Source: Mariniblastus sp. (GTDB taxonomy: Bacteria > Planctomycetota > Planctomycetia > Pirellulales > Pirellulaceae). Taken from it: 64,000 bases of DNA. The stretch spans positions 1 through 64,000 of the forward strand of contig JAQXDZ010000030.1 in NCBI GenBank assembly GCA_029251085.1, read 5' to 3'. The position numbers and the translations under genes were made by a program. The notes under the pieces are model-generated. The model did not search any database. It was not told the origin of the DNA and saw nothing but the letters and a program-made list of their open reading frames with translations. Each line of letters starts with the position of its first letter. The stretch's first letter is position 1. This document shows, piece by piece, positions 45,454-55,283 of this stretch.

Positions 45454-46593
45454 CTACCTCAGGTCACCAATATATGCGAGGAATTGACGATCCAACTCAG
45501 CCAAACTCTCCCCAAATATACGCTCAAAATGAGCAATTCGCATCTCGGGCTCGTCGCTTACCAAAGCTTTCTTCTTTGACATAAACTCGAGGTATGCCAC
45601 GTATTGATCTGATTTCTTATTGAATAAGAAATGATTAAACGCCCAGGCTTCAGCGTAAGCATCATCGACCGAATCCGGAGCCCGCAGACGGTCGTCCGTG
45701 GCTAACAACGTTCTCAGCGAATCACCCGGACGATTGGCAAGGTACTTTCGAAAACGATTCAACCGTAGTTCAAAAACTTTCCCCGGCACTCGCCAACCTA
45801 TCTTGCTGCGAAAATCGGGGGCCTCAAAAAACATCGCAATTCCTTCATTCAACCATAGTGGTGATTCTGCAAATCGTGTTTGCAATCCACGGTTAAACAT
45901 CAGTTGATGCGTCGCCTCATGAATAATGGTCGCCACTAAAAAAGTTGAATTTGGATTTTGCAATACTCGCTCAATATTGCGACTAGTTAATGGCTGATTA
46001 GGATTCCGCTGATCTGCGGTCAAGTCATAAAGTGCAATCCTGTTTGTCTGGAGATTATAATAAGCCTCCATGGTTTGCCCGGGCCCCAGTTCCCGATCAA
46101 CATACTGCTGGTATTGAGCTTTCGAGCCAAACACAATCGCGATCAATGGGTACTGCGGATCGGTCAGCTTAAACTTTTTCTTCTTTTCCCAAAATGTCTC
46201 AAACGCACGATACAAACGACTTTCGTAGAGTCCGCTAATCCAGCGGGCAAACGCAACTTCATTCTGATACGCAATGACATAGTGTTTTGTTTCGTAAATC
46301 CGAAATCCAGCGGGAAGTTCTTTCAACAAACGCTCGCCCACGGCCTTAAATGAAAGTGGCGGGCTTGGCTTTTCACTATCGACGCGTGCTTTTATTTGCT
46401 GAGGTTCGACAAACCAAATCTTGCCGTCAACCTCTCGAAAATAAAGGCTATTATCCCTCGCTTCAATCAGGATCTCGCCCTCCAGCTGGACCTCTTTTCC
46501 ATTAACCAATAACGTCAGCGAGTCGGCTGCGGCGTTGCCACAGAAAGTCGCTACCGAAAACAACGCAATAATTATTAGCCGCCAAAGATCCAT
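45454..46593 (-). CDS. secreted DUF1570 zinc-peptidase-like protein
   Basis: A 379-residue exported protein of the DUF1570 family. A Sec signal (FSVATFCGNAAADS) precedes a small N-terminal domain. A gluzincin-like core has the zinc motif HEATH in TIIHEATHQLMFNRG and the third ligand in LWLNEGIAMFFEAPDF. The family is abundant in planctomycetes and is probably a metallopeptidase, with unknown substrate. It is followed by the Gfo/Idh/MocA gene and preceded, 22 bases away, by the permease gene. A polycistronic link is possible but not shown. Confidence 0.82.
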   Translation of the reverse strand: MDLWRLIIIALFSVATFCGNAAADSLTLLVNGKEVQLEGEILIEARDNSLYFREVDGKIWFVEPQQIKARVDSEKPSPPLSFKAVGERLLKELPAGFRIYETKHYVIAYQNEVAFARWISGLYESRLYRAFETFWEKKKKFKLTDPQYPLIAIVFGSKAQYQQYVDRELGPGQTMEAYYNLQTNRIALYDLTADQRNPNQPLTSRNIERVLQNPNSTFLVATIIHEATHQLMFNRGLQTRFAESPLWLNEGIAMFFEAPDFRSKIGWRVPGKVFELRLNRFRKYLANRPGDSLRTLLATDDRLRAPDSVDDAYAEAWAFNHFLFNKKSDQYVAYLEFMSKKKALVSDEPEMRIAHFERIFGESLAELDRQFLAYIGDLR

Positions 46594-46615
46594 CTATTCA
46601 ACCTCACCTAGAACA

Positions 46616-48238
46616 CTACGAATATTTTCGTTCGCTCAATTTGTGACTCAAATTAACCACCCACCAACCTGCTGCAGATATCCCCACGATCACCAACACC
46701 GTGACAATCGTAATCCCCGCCGTCAATTCGTTAACGCCAGCATGTAAATCTCCAAGCATCTTCCGTGGTACGGTATCCATTCCCGCAGGACGAACAATCT
46801 GGGAAGCAGACAACTCACCAAAGCAACAGGCGAAAGTAATCATCCAACAACCTACTAGCGGTAACCAATTGGCTTTGAGCCCTAGCGATAAATACTGGGT
46901 GAATTTCCCCGCACCTTCGACATGCGCACTTTCCAAAGCGTCCTCAGGAATTTTCCGGAATACAAACCATACTACCAGCGCACCTAGCGGCCAACAAAAG
47001 ATAAAATTAGCCAGCACGGGTGCGAACACGGTATAGTTGAACAACCAAACCAACCACTGACCGTCCACGGAACTGGTCACTGAGGCAATCGCTGTGCCCA
47101 ACAACGGTCCTGGCAGGGCAAAGGTGGCAGCAAGCGACAACGCAAACAATACCTGAGCCCAGCCGAACCTTCGCCCCATCGCGCTGATCCATGTCGCTAA
47201 AACCAGGATCATACTCGCCGATGCAAATGCAATGATTGACGACCAGATAAATTCATCTTGATAGTCAAAACAAGCTCGTCGGATCGCTGAAAAACACTGG
47301 GCAACCGAGTATCCTTGCGTTGGCACTCCATTCACGGGCCGAACATAGAAACAGGCACGCAAAACTACATTTCCAATGGGGATCAAAAACGTAATCGCAA
47401 TCAAACCGATGCCTGCTAGATTCTTTGCGAATCCACTTCGCTCGGTTCTTACTGCTTGAAATCCTCCCGCCTCGTATTCCGTTTGCGTCACCGCAAAAAA
47501 CAGAACCGTCGAGAGGGCAACCAAAACGGCCATTAAACCTAGCGTCAATCCGTAACTTACACCGCCAATCCCACCGTCAAAACCCGCGCCTCCAACCGAA
47601 TTTCCGCTCAGGGAATAGCCCAAATAGATCTGCTCAGCGAGAGTACCAATTTGGTACAGGTCGGTAACAGCAATCTCACGCGAACAACCGACGACAACCC
47701 ACAAAAACGCCAGCACTCCCAATGGCCACAAACGAACAATCGTAACGCTCCAAAACACGCGGAGAGAGGACGTATCCAGCAAGGCTTGCTCTTCAAAAAC
47801 GCGTCCGCCAAAACTCAAACCGACCAAAAATATAATGGCGACCTGAGATGATGCCGCAATTCCGTGAATCCAGCTTGCCGCCCACCATCCTGGAATTAGG
47901 GGAACTAGAATTTGTCCCTGCACAGAAGTCAGCCAGCCCAACTTCCCAAAGGCTGCATCCCAAGCACTGACATGGATAAACATTGGGATGAACAAACTGG
48001 CGACCGTACCTAAAAGCACGAAGGTGGAGACCCAACCTCTCCCCATGCAAACCCACGCAGTTAAAATCCCTAAGGGCAGGGCGATTCCGAATGAACAAAA
48101 CCCAAGCCCGAATGTTCGAATCGCTAACAACCGTTCGGTTGGCTCAGATGCAAAAATCGAAATACAAACACCAAGTAACACCGCCAAGCAAAAGATGACA
48201 GCTAGAACGCCGCGAGTCATTTTTAATTGCTGGATCAT
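46616..48238 (-). CDS. ABC transporter permease, FbpB/ThiP type, double-length
   Basis: A 540-residue protein with about twelve membrane helices arranged as two permease repeats. This is the layout of iron(III) (FbpB) and thiamine (ThiP) importer permeases. The ATPase-coupling EAA loop is clear in the second half (EDALESAHVEGAGKFTQYLS) and degenerate in the first (EQALLDTSSLRVFWSVTI). No ATPase or solute-binding protein gene lies in the window, so the partners must be elsewhere or the gene is orphaned. Iron is the more likely substrate by family, but this is a guess. Confidence 0.75.
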   Translation of the reverse strand: MIQQLKMTRGVLAVIFCLAVLLGVCISIFASEPTERLLAIRTFGLGFCSFGIALPLGILTAWVCMGRGWVSTFVLLGTVASLFIPMFIHVSAWDAAFGKLGWLTSVQGQILVPLIPGWWAASWIHGIAASSQVAIIFLVGLSFGGRVFEEQALLDTSSLRVFWSVTIVRLWPLGVLAFLWVVVGCSREIAVTDLYQIGTLAEQIYLGYSLSGNSVGGAGFDGGIGGVSYGLTLGLMAVLVALSTVLFFAVTQTEYEAGGFQAVRTERSGFAKNLAGIGLIAITFLIPIGNVVLRACFYVRPVNGVPTQGYSVAQCFSAIRRACFDYQDEFIWSSIIAFASASMILVLATWISAMGRRFGWAQVLFALSLAATFALPGPLLGTAIASVTSSVDGQWLVWLFNYTVFAPVLANFIFCWPLGALVVWFVFRKIPEDALESAHVEGAGKFTQYLSLGLKANWLPLVGCWMITFACCFGELSASQIVRPAGMDTVPRKMLGDLHAGVNELTAGITIVTVLVIVGISAAGWWVVNLSHKLSERKYS

Positions 48239-48298
48239 GAGACTTTTTTAAACTTTGGGCAATCACTGTCACGGTGGACAATTCCGGCAGCTACCGCC

Positions 48299-50056
48299 TC
48301 ATTTGTCGGCATTCTTTTTCAGACCTTGCAAATATTCGACAACCTTCTTTCGATCTTCTGCAACCTTTTCTAAATCTAAATCCAGATCGAGCATTCGGTC
48401 GACCATTTTCATAAAATCTGTGACCTCGGAGAATTCCTGTGAAGCAATCTGAACCGCCGTAGCACCGTCCCGATTTTTTACATCCACATCAACACCTTTT
48501 TCAACCAACAACTTCATGATATCAATCCGCCCGAGAAACGCAGCACTATGAATGACCGCATTCCCGTCCCGCGACATCGCATCAACATTGGCTTTGTTGT
48601 CAACGAGGAACTTTGCAACTTCAAGTTGCCCGCCAAGGGCTGCCATGATCAGCGGAGTCGTCCCATCTCCATTGGGTTGGTCTACATTACGCCCGTTCTT
48701 TTTCCAATCCTTCAATAAATCCATGTCGCCATTTTTAGCGGCCAGCCAAACATCCGGGCCTGTTTTTTTCGGACGACGACGATCGCCCCATCCTTCTTTA
48801 ATCACCGCAGCCTCGCCTGGATCTCGCGTCCATTCTGGCATTCCATTTGCCATCTCAGCATTAATCTCGTCGCGCCTTGTTTTGATAAACGATTTAACGC
48901 TCCGCGCGCTGTACCGTTTTGCCTGAGACTCGGAAAGAAACGGAAGCACGAGTTCCTCAATTCGATCGACTTCCGCAAGTAAAGCAGTCTCATTCCAATG
49001 CTCTTCCAATAGCTTCACTAGCGTCTTGCGGTAGCGCTCCCGAGAATCAGGATTTTGATAGAGTCGATGGGCAAGAATCCCCTTCGTCTTTACACAAAGT
49101 GGCAATCTGGGATCGCGATCAACCATACTAAATTTTTGAAACATACAGTCGCCCCCCCACGGAATGAAGTAGAGCTTATCATCCGAACGGTTGACGTAGA
49201 AAAAGAAGTTATTGCGATTCCCTGAATACCCATCCCAAAAACCAAGTAAACTTTCTACCGCCCAAAATTGGTAGAACTCGTCCATCGCGACAAGATCTTT
49301 CATCGCAGACTCGGCGTCAAATGTGTCAAACGACTTTCCTTCAGGCAGTTGCACAGCGTCGATCAACTTCTCAATCTGTTTTTGGCCATAATCTTTTTTT
49401 CCAAATTTACGATCAAAGCTTGCTCCCCAATCCTGATGGAAATCGACGACCGTTCCCTCATAAAGCGTGCCATCTGAGTTTCCAAAACAATTTTTCACAA
49501 GCGGTTTTTTAGCCGACTCAACGTGACTGTAAACACCAAGATTGTTTCCATTCAATGTGACCTTGGCGAACGCACACCGTGGAGCAGGCAATCCAGCATC
49601 ACGAAAAAATGAATACCCCATGTACTGACTAAGCAGTGTTGTGTCTTGACGATTATTATTAAGCGTCAATGTAGACAACCCACCAATACTCGCCTTTTTA
49701 TCCTTATAATCGAGTTTGATTTTGAATGAAGGGCGACTGGTGCTTTGCGAACCAATGAACCCTTTCTTTCGAAGCCCAACGTTTTTGAACTTAACCCCGT
49801 CGATGGTGATATCAGCTTTGACGTACTCATAAGGCGATTCCAACGCCCCAAACTGACGCTTCGCGCCTAATTCGGTTCTCAAATCTCGCGTAACGTAACG
49901 AATGGACTTCCAGTCATCCGGATCAATATCAATCTGGATTTCCAGCACTCGATCCGTGGGAAATAATCCATCAACAGTTAATTCTTGAGCGCTGACAACG
50001 CTTGACATCATCAAGAAGACAACTGAGAAAACAGAAAACAGTCGAATCGCATTCAT
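48299..50056 (-). CDS. secreted CotH-type kinase domain fused to ankyrin repeats
   Basis: A 585-residue exported protein (Sec signal, residues 1-23). Residues about 30-400 are a CotH domain: YVKADITIDGVKFKNVGLRKKG, RPSFKIKLDY, LTLNNNRQD, LGVYSHVESAKKPLVKN and the NRNNFFFYVN block. The usual metal motif Dx(D) before a hydrophobic residue reads PWGGDCMF (299-306), so the first aspartate may be replaced by glycine. Residues 435-545 are three or four ankyrin repeats (GDGTTPLIMAALGGQLEVAK, and DGNAVIHSAAFLGRIDIMK). The fusion to ankyrin repeats is unusual. CotH proteins phosphorylate proteins or sugars in other bacteria. Here the substrate is unknown. Confidence 0.82.
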   Translation of the reverse strand: MNAIRLFSVFSVVFLMMSSVVSAQELTVDGLFPTDRVLEIQIDIDPDDWKSIRYVTRDLRTELGAKRQFGALESPYEYVKADITIDGVKFKNVGLRKKGFIGSQSTSRPSFKIKLDYKDKKASIGGLSTLTLNNNRQDTTLLSQYMGYSFFRDAGLPAPRCAFAKVTLNGNNLGVYSHVESAKKPLVKNCFGNSDGTLYEGTVVDFHQDWGASFDRKFGKKDYGQKQIEKLIDAVQLPEGKSFDTFDAESAMKDLVAMDEFYQFWAVESLLGFWDGYSGNRNNFFFYVNRSDDKLYFIPWGGDCMFQKFSMVDRDPRLPLCVKTKGILAHRLYQNPDSRERYRKTLVKLLEEHWNETALLAEVDRIEELVLPFLSESQAKRYSARSVKSFIKTRRDEINAEMANGMPEWTRDPGEAAVIKEGWGDRRRPKKTGPDVWLAAKNGDMDLLKDWKKNGRNVDQPNGDGTTPLIMAALGGQLEVAKFLVDNKANVDAMSRDGNAVIHSAAFLGRIDIMKLLVEKGVDVDVKNRDGATAVQIASQEFSEVTDFMKMVDRMLDLDLDLEKVAEDRKKVVEYLQGLKKNADK

Positions 50057-50276
50057 AGCTATACATCTCTAAGCGCGTGATTTAAAAAAGCTGTGCCCAT
50101 GATACACTACCTACTGGCGAAGGTGCGAGTGTTCCACTCAGACTGATGCTGCAGAGGCTCGAACCGTAGATAACGGTATCGCAATTTACGAAAAAGGAGA
50201 TCGTAATTTCAATTTTGCAATTTTTTAAACTGCGATGCATTTCATCTCAAGCCAACGCACGGAACACTCCTTAACG

Positions 50277-51323
50277 CTATTTCCGCATCACTGGATTTGA
50301 TTCTCGCGTTTTTATATCTACCGGCGCATTCACCACTTGGCCTTCCCCCGACGGAGCCAATTTACTCGCAATCGCCGCCGTTTTTCCGTTCGAATCAAAG
50401 ATGATTTTCTCAGACATCCGAGCAACATATTTCAGATAACTGTCGGCTCCCTCAAAGCCCTGGGCTTTCTCATCCCACTGAACTTGCTGAAGAACTGGAC
50501 GCCCTAGCTCCATATCAAATACGACAATTCCCTTCGTCATCTTCTGCATGATCGTGGATTTGATTTTCTCACTTTTGACTGGCGTCAGCACTTCTGTTTT
50601 AAACCGAATGTAGGCTTTATTTTCCTTGACCTTGGCAAGTTCATAATGAATTCTTGCTTTGAGTTTTTTCGTCCCATTCTCATCATTGGCGGAGAGCACG
50701 ATTGGTACATTCCACTCGTAACCAACTGGGACTGCTTTTTCGGGTAACGGGATGGTTACCTTGCCAACCCCGAACACGTCCTGCTTTAAATTTGACTTTC
50801 GATCAATAATCGTGCCATTGGGGGCGATTGAAAAAATGGCAAGCGGCTTCCCAACTTCATCGGCCGTTCCAGCGTACTCTTGCGGTATCTCTTTATCTGT
50901 TTTACTGTCGTAAGAAACAGGATCTGTATCGCCGACCTGCTGCCACATTTTTACTGATTCAATCGTATAGGCGAATGTAATGTTTCCTAACTGATCGACG
51001 TTCGCAACTTTCCACAGTTTAACATTTTCACTTCGTGAAGAAGATTCTTCGACCTCGCCGGCCATTTGAAACTTAGTGGTCACGACATGCTCAAAGTTCC
51101 AGCGAATCTCTTCACCTTTCTTGAGCTTGTACTCGATTTGATAGACTTGGTTTTTATTAACCTTGTCAGTTGCGCGTTCAATCTGATCAGTTACAGATTG
51201 TGATTTGCTTGAATTCGAACCATCCTGTGCGCCTGCCTGAGCGACAAAGCATGTGCCACAGGATAAGAAGATTCCGAAAACCACGGCCAGTGCTGCGCCA
51301 ATTTTGCTTCGTTTACAATCCAC
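50277..51323 (-). CDS. secreted protein of unknown function
   Basis: A 348-residue exported protein. GTG 51323 is chosen because GGAG lies eight bases upstream and the start gives a compact Sec signal (DCKRSKIGAALAVVFG through AQAGAQ). A TTG start at 51389 would add 22 residues. The mature part is beta-rich with YQIEYKLKKGEEIRWNFEH, FSIAPNGTIIDRKS and VPVGYEWNVP, a pattern of planctomycete beta-sandwich proteins with a repeated design. No catalytic motif is seen. The gene lies between the CotH-ankyrin and NAD kinase genes on the same strand. Function unknown. Confidence 0.65.
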   Translation of the reverse strand: MDCKRSKIGAALAVVFGIFLSCGTCFVAQAGAQDGSNSSKSQSVTDQIERATDKVNKNQVYQIEYKLKKGEEIRWNFEHVVTTKFQMAGEVEESSSRSENVKLWKVANVDQLGNITFAYTIESVKMWQQVGDTDPVSYDSKTDKEIPQEYAGTADEVGKPLAIFSIAPNGTIIDRKSNLKQDVFGVGKVTIPLPEKAVPVGYEWNVPIVLSANDENGTKKLKARIHYELAKVKENKAYIRFKTEVLTPVKSEKIKSTIMQKMTKGIVVFDMELGRPVLQQVQWDEKAQGFEGADSYLKYVARMSEKIIFDSNGKTAAIASKLAPSGEGQVVNAPVDIKTRESNPVMRK

Positions 51324-51430
51324 AAGTGTATCTCCGACCGAAACTGAATTTCTCGACAAGCTGGATACTAACGTTTTTTGGATTTCCAAATCAACGTTGA
51401 TTGTGGGGCGATCCCGTAATTAGCGAGGGA

Positions 51431-52294
51431 TTAAGGCCGTGGCTGAAATTGACCATTCCAGCCCAATTTCTCACGAAGCGTGCTGTAATAGTCATTTCCA
51501 GAGATTTCGATCATCTGAAAGACTGATTTTGCTCGGAAAATCGTGACGCGATCCAGTGAAGTTAACTGCGACAGCGGAAGCCCATCCAGCACGACACAGG
51601 TCGAATCATTGGGCTGACTCACGACAATCTCGTAAATTCGGTCTGCTGTATCGACCACAGGCCGAACGGTAAGCGTGTGGGGGCTAATAGGAGAAATCAC
51701 AAATGCCTGTAAATTCTTTCGAAGAATAGGCCCTCCCGCTGAAAGACTGTGGGCCGTCGACCCAACTGGAGTGCTGATGATCAACCCATCGCACATGTAG
51801 GAAGTGGCATGCTTTTGATCAACAAACAGATCAATCTTTTGAATATCAAACGGAGGACCACCAAGAATCGCCACCTCGTTAAGGCCAATTTCATCGGCAA
51901 CCATCACGTCACCACGAAAAACCTGACAACGAATCATCAGATGGTCAATCAACTCATACTTCTGTTCACAAACTGACTGCAGCGCTGATTTGAGTTGGTC
52001 TGGATGAATGTCGGCAAGAAAACCCAACTTCCCAAGATTCACACCCAGTACCGGGATCTGCCGTTCCCCCATCTGTTTGGCCGCCCGAAGTATCGAGCCG
52101 TCTCCACCAAAGACAATGGCGATATCAGCACAGACCTGCGAAAGATCACTCTCATAAGAAAAATCCTCGCCAACGATTTCAACACAGGATTCAATCGCTG
52201 GTCGCAGTCGCTCTACTTCCGCAAGGATCTTCGGCCGCCGATCGCCGGAGCCAAGCAAAAATGCTTTTAATAATTTCCTTGGTGCTTCGGCCAT
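51431..52294 (-). CDS. nadK: NAD kinase
   Basis: Phosphorylates NAD to NADP. The 287-residue protein has the ATP/NAD motif FGGDGSILRAAK (62-73) and VNLGKLGFLAD. NEVAI, STPVGSTAHSLSAGGPIL (the second NAD-binding loop) and the C-terminal family pattern follow. Members of this family are soluble homo-oligomers. The gene is on the minus strand downstream of dxs, with an intervening gap of 85 bases, so co-transcription is possible. It is one of several NAD-related genes in this half of the window. Confidence 0.93.
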   Translation of the reverse strand: MAEAPRKLLKAFLLGSGDRRPKILAEVERLRPAIESCVEIVGEDFSYESDLSQVCADIAIVFGGDGSILRAAKQMGERQIPVLGVNLGKLGFLADIHPDQLKSALQSVCEQKYELIDHLMIRCQVFRGDVMVADEIGLNEVAILGGPPFDIQKIDLFVDQKHATSYMCDGLIISTPVGSTAHSLSAGGPILRKNLQAFVISPISPHTLTVRPVVDTADRIYEIVVSQPNDSTCVVLDGLPLSQLTSLDRVTIFRAKSVFQMIEISGNDYYSTLREKLGWNGQFQPRP

Positions 52295-52379
52295 CCACGT
52301 TTTCCCAAATTCAACTTATTCCCAACGTAGTTGCAGTTTCAACTGCAGCGCCATCCACTGTATTGGAATGGATTACAGG

Positions 52380-54284
52380 TTAGCTCGCAACGTGCGGCTT
52401 TAATTGAACTTTCTTGGCTGCGGCGCGGCAGGTCTCCGCAATTCCCTGCGTATCAAGTTTCAACGACGCAAGAACCTCAGGTCGGGATTGGTGCTCGACG
52501 AATTCGTCAGGAACTCCAATTCGATGGACGTTGCTCGCGTTTAAGCCCATGTCGTTAGCAGCCTCGAGAAATGCACTTCCGAATCCGCCCATAAGATTCG
52601 CCTCCTCGACCGTTATGACAAACTTGGAATTAGAAAGTGTCTGCCGAATCATATCAGTGTCGATCGGTTTCACAAACCGCGCGTTAACCACACCGACATC
52701 GAGCCCTTCAGTTTGGAGAATTTTTGCAGCCTCCAAGGCGTCTGCGAGGGCTACTCCACAAACAACAATTGTCCCATCTGCACCGGGCCGAAGCGTTTCT
52801 GATTTGCCTAGCTCGATCGGCTGTAAATCTCGCGAGATCTCTGCCGCAGCAGTTTTGGGATATCGAATCGAACAGGCAATGTCCTGCGAGAGCGAGAAAT
52901 CCAGCATTGCACCGATGTCGTTTGCATCGCCGGGGGCCATCACGATCATGTTTGGAAACAACCGCATGTAACCAAAATCAAATGTGCCGTGGTGAGTTGG
53001 CCCGTCGTCAGCCGTCAAACCGCCACGGTCCAGCATGAAAGTCACCGGCAATTTTTGCAGGCAAACTTCCTGAAACACCTGGTCGAAACTACGTTGTAAA
53101 AATGTGCTGTAGATGTCAACGATCGGACGGAGTCCAGTCTTCGCTTGACCTCCCGCGAACGCGACTGCATGCGATTCGCAAATCCCGACATCGAAAAACC
53201 TCTCAGGAAACTCTTCACGGATCGGTTCTAATTTATTGCCTTGGCACATCGCCGCGGTGATCACGGTAACGCGGTCATTGTTTCGCATTTGATCGGCGAT
53301 CGCGTCACGGGCATGGTTCGTGTATGCCTTAGCACTGCCTTTCGACTTGGGAACAGGAGTTCCGTCTTCAACTGTTTCAAATGGGGCAGGGGTGTGAAAA
53401 TAAACTGGATCTTCTGCGGCCGGTTTAAACCCATGCCCTTTATTGGTGATCACATGAAGCAAAACGGGCCCGTCAATCTCACGCACCATTTTGAGGTACT
53501 TTTTCATCACGCCAATGTCATGCCCGTCGATCGGCCCAAAGTATTTAAAACCAAGCTCCTCAAACATCATGCCGCCGTGGAGACCAGCCTTAACCCCTTC
53601 TTTGATTTGAAAAAGCAATCGCTCCGTCGGATCTCCCAGCACGGGCACTTTGTTCAACATGCTGACGACCTCGTTCTTAACGCCGGTGTAGAACTTGGTC
53701 GAACGCAAGCGATCGAGATAACTTGCCATCCCTCCAACGCGGGGACAGATCGACATCTCATTGTCATTCAAAATGACCAACATCTTACTTTTCAGTTCCG
53801 CGGCGTTGTTAATTGCCTCCATCACGATCCCCGAAGGAAACGCGCCATCACCAATCACCGCGACTGAATAATTGTTCTCACCAAGTACGTCTGAGCCACT
53901 CCTCAAACCAACCGCTGTCGATACACTCGCTCCGGCGTGCCCCGTCATGAACAAGTCGTAATCACTCTCAGCTGGATTTGGGTATCCCATCAATCCGCCC
54001 TTGGTACGGATCGTATGGAACTCGTCGAACCGACCCGTGATGAGCTTTTGGGGATAAATCTGATGCCCAGTGTCCCAAACCAAATGGTCGTTCAAAAAGT
54101 CATAGGTACTGTGCAATGCTAACGTCAATTCAACGACGCCTAAGTTCGAGGCAAAGTGAGCGGCCCGCATACTCAGCAAGTTACACAGGGTTTCACGAAT
54201 CTCAGTGGCAACCTGATTCAGCTCCCCGAGATTCATTCCGTGAAGCTGCATCGGGGATTGAATTGTTGGTAATATCTTTGTCAT
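52380..54284 (-). CDS. dxs: 1-deoxy-D-xylulose-5-phosphate synthase
   Basis: First enzyme of the MEP isoprenoid route: pyruvate plus glyceraldehyde 3-phosphate to DXP, using thiamine diphosphate. The 634-residue protein has DHLVWDTGHQIYPQKLITGR. The ThDP motif is VIGDGAFPSGIVMEAINN, followed by NDNEMSI. DRGGLTADDGPTHHGTFD and CSIRYPK are in the transketolase-like half. The start ATG 54284 lies two bases after the stop of the prenyl synthase gene, so the two are coupled. The order xseB-ispA-dxs is as in E. coli. Confidence 0.96.
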   Translation of the reverse strand: MTKILPTIQSPMQLHGMNLGELNQVATEIRETLCNLLSMRAAHFASNLGVVELTLALHSTYDFLNDHLVWDTGHQIYPQKLITGRFDEFHTIRTKGGLMGYPNPAESDYDLFMTGHAGASVSTAVGLRSGSDVLGENNYSVAVIGDGAFPSGIVMEAINNAAELKSKMLVILNDNEMSICPRVGGMASYLDRLRSTKFYTGVKNEVVSMLNKVPVLGDPTERLLFQIKEGVKAGLHGGMMFEELGFKYFGPIDGHDIGVMKKYLKMVREIDGPVLLHVITNKGHGFKPAAEDPVYFHTPAPFETVEDGTPVPKSKGSAKAYTNHARDAIADQMRNNDRVTVITAAMCQGNKLEPIREEFPERFFDVGICESHAVAFAGGQAKTGLRPIVDIYSTFLQRSFDQVFQEVCLQKLPVTFMLDRGGLTADDGPTHHGTFDFGYMRLFPNMIVMAPGDANDIGAMLDFSLSQDIACSIRYPKTAAAEISRDLQPIELGKSETLRPGADGTIVVCGVALADALEAAKILQTEGLDVGVVNARFVKPIDTDMIRQTLSNSKFVITVEEANLMGGFGSAFLEAANDMGLNASNVHRIGVPDEFVEHQSRPEVLASLKLDTQGIAETCRAAAKKVQLKPHVAS

Positions 54285-54286
54285 CG

Positions 54287-55189
54287 TTACTGAGTCCTGT
54301 TAACCACAAAGTTTGCAAGTAGCTCCAAGGCCTTCGCCTGCTCGCCAAAAGGCTTTAACGCTTCAATCGCTGCCTCGACCATCTGGTGGGCTCTTGCCTC
54401 GCTCGCCGCTTCACCAAGTACGGCCGGGTAAGTCTGTTTGCCCAACGCAGCGTCCTTCCCAATCTTCTTTCCCATTTTGGCCTGCGATCCCCTAAGATCC
54501 AACAGGTCATCTACAATTTGGAAAGCTAAACCGAGGTTTTTACCGTAATTCACCAGGCTATTCCGTAATTCCGCGTCAGCGGATGCTGTTAGCGCCCCCA
54601 TTTCAAGCGAGACCGTTAACAACGCACCTGTTTTACGACGGTGGATATGCTCCAGCGATCGAACATCCGACGCGGCAAACTGAAGATTTAAATCGTCTGC
54701 CTGCCCGCCCACTAGTCTAGTTGGCCCAGACGCCAATGCCAGTCTCTCGATGCACTGGACCGCAATTTCAGCAGGTTGGATATCGCGGGAAAGCACGCCA
54801 AATGCCATAGGAATTAGAGAATCTCCAGCTAATATCGCCGTAGCCTCCCCAAACTTAACGTGACACGTTGGCCGCCCCCGACGCAATTCGTCATCATCCA
54901 TTGCCGGTAGGTCATCGTGAATCAGTGAATAGTTGTGGATCATCTCGACCGCGCAGGCCGCCGGCATCGCGTTGCTCAGGTCACCACCACAAATTTTCGC
55001 CGCAGTCAAAACGAGTAACGGCCGAATTCGTTTCCCGGGAGCAAGCAGGCAATATCGAATTGCCTCCCGCAAATGTTCCGGACAATCGTCATCGAGTTCA
55101 GAATAGACCTTTAGTTGAGAATCTATCTGGTGCCGAAAGGACTCAATTTCTGGCGGGAATAAAGTCGTATCCGAAGCAGTCATCCACAT
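54287..55189 (-). CDS. ispA: polyprenyl synthetase (farnesyl or geranylgeranyl diphosphate synthase)
   Basis: Condenses isopentenyl diphosphate with allylic diphosphates. The 300-residue protein has KRIRPLLVLTAAKICGG and the first aspartate-rich motif in DDLPAMDDDELRRGRPTCH. The second motif is in FQIVDDLLDLRG. The length fits FPP/GGPP synthase. Chain length cannot be read with confidence. It is between xseB (upstream, 95-base gap) and dxs (downstream, 2-base gap), as in the classic operon. The start ATG 55189 is followed by a second ATG at 55183, also usable. Confidence 0.93.
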   Translation of the reverse strand: MWMTASDTTLFPPEIESFRHQIDSQLKVYSELDDDCPEHLREAIRYCLLAPGKRIRPLLVLTAAKICGGDLSNAMPAACAVEMIHNYSLIHDDLPAMDDDELRRGRPTCHVKFGEATAILAGDSLIPMAFGVLSRDIQPAEIAVQCIERLALASGPTRLVGGQADDLNLQFAASDVRSLEHIHRRKTGALLTVSLEMGALTASADAELRNSLVNYGKNLGLAFQIVDDLLDLRGSQAKMGKKIGKDAALGKQTYPAVLGEAASEARAHQMVEAAIEALKPFGEQAKALELLANFVVNRTQ

Positions 55190-55283
55190 GGTTCCAGACG
55201 GGGAATTTGAGATTGGATTGAACGAGTAAACAAGGAAATTCTGCCCTCGTCTAACCGTTATTCACTGTAATTTCTAACCAATT

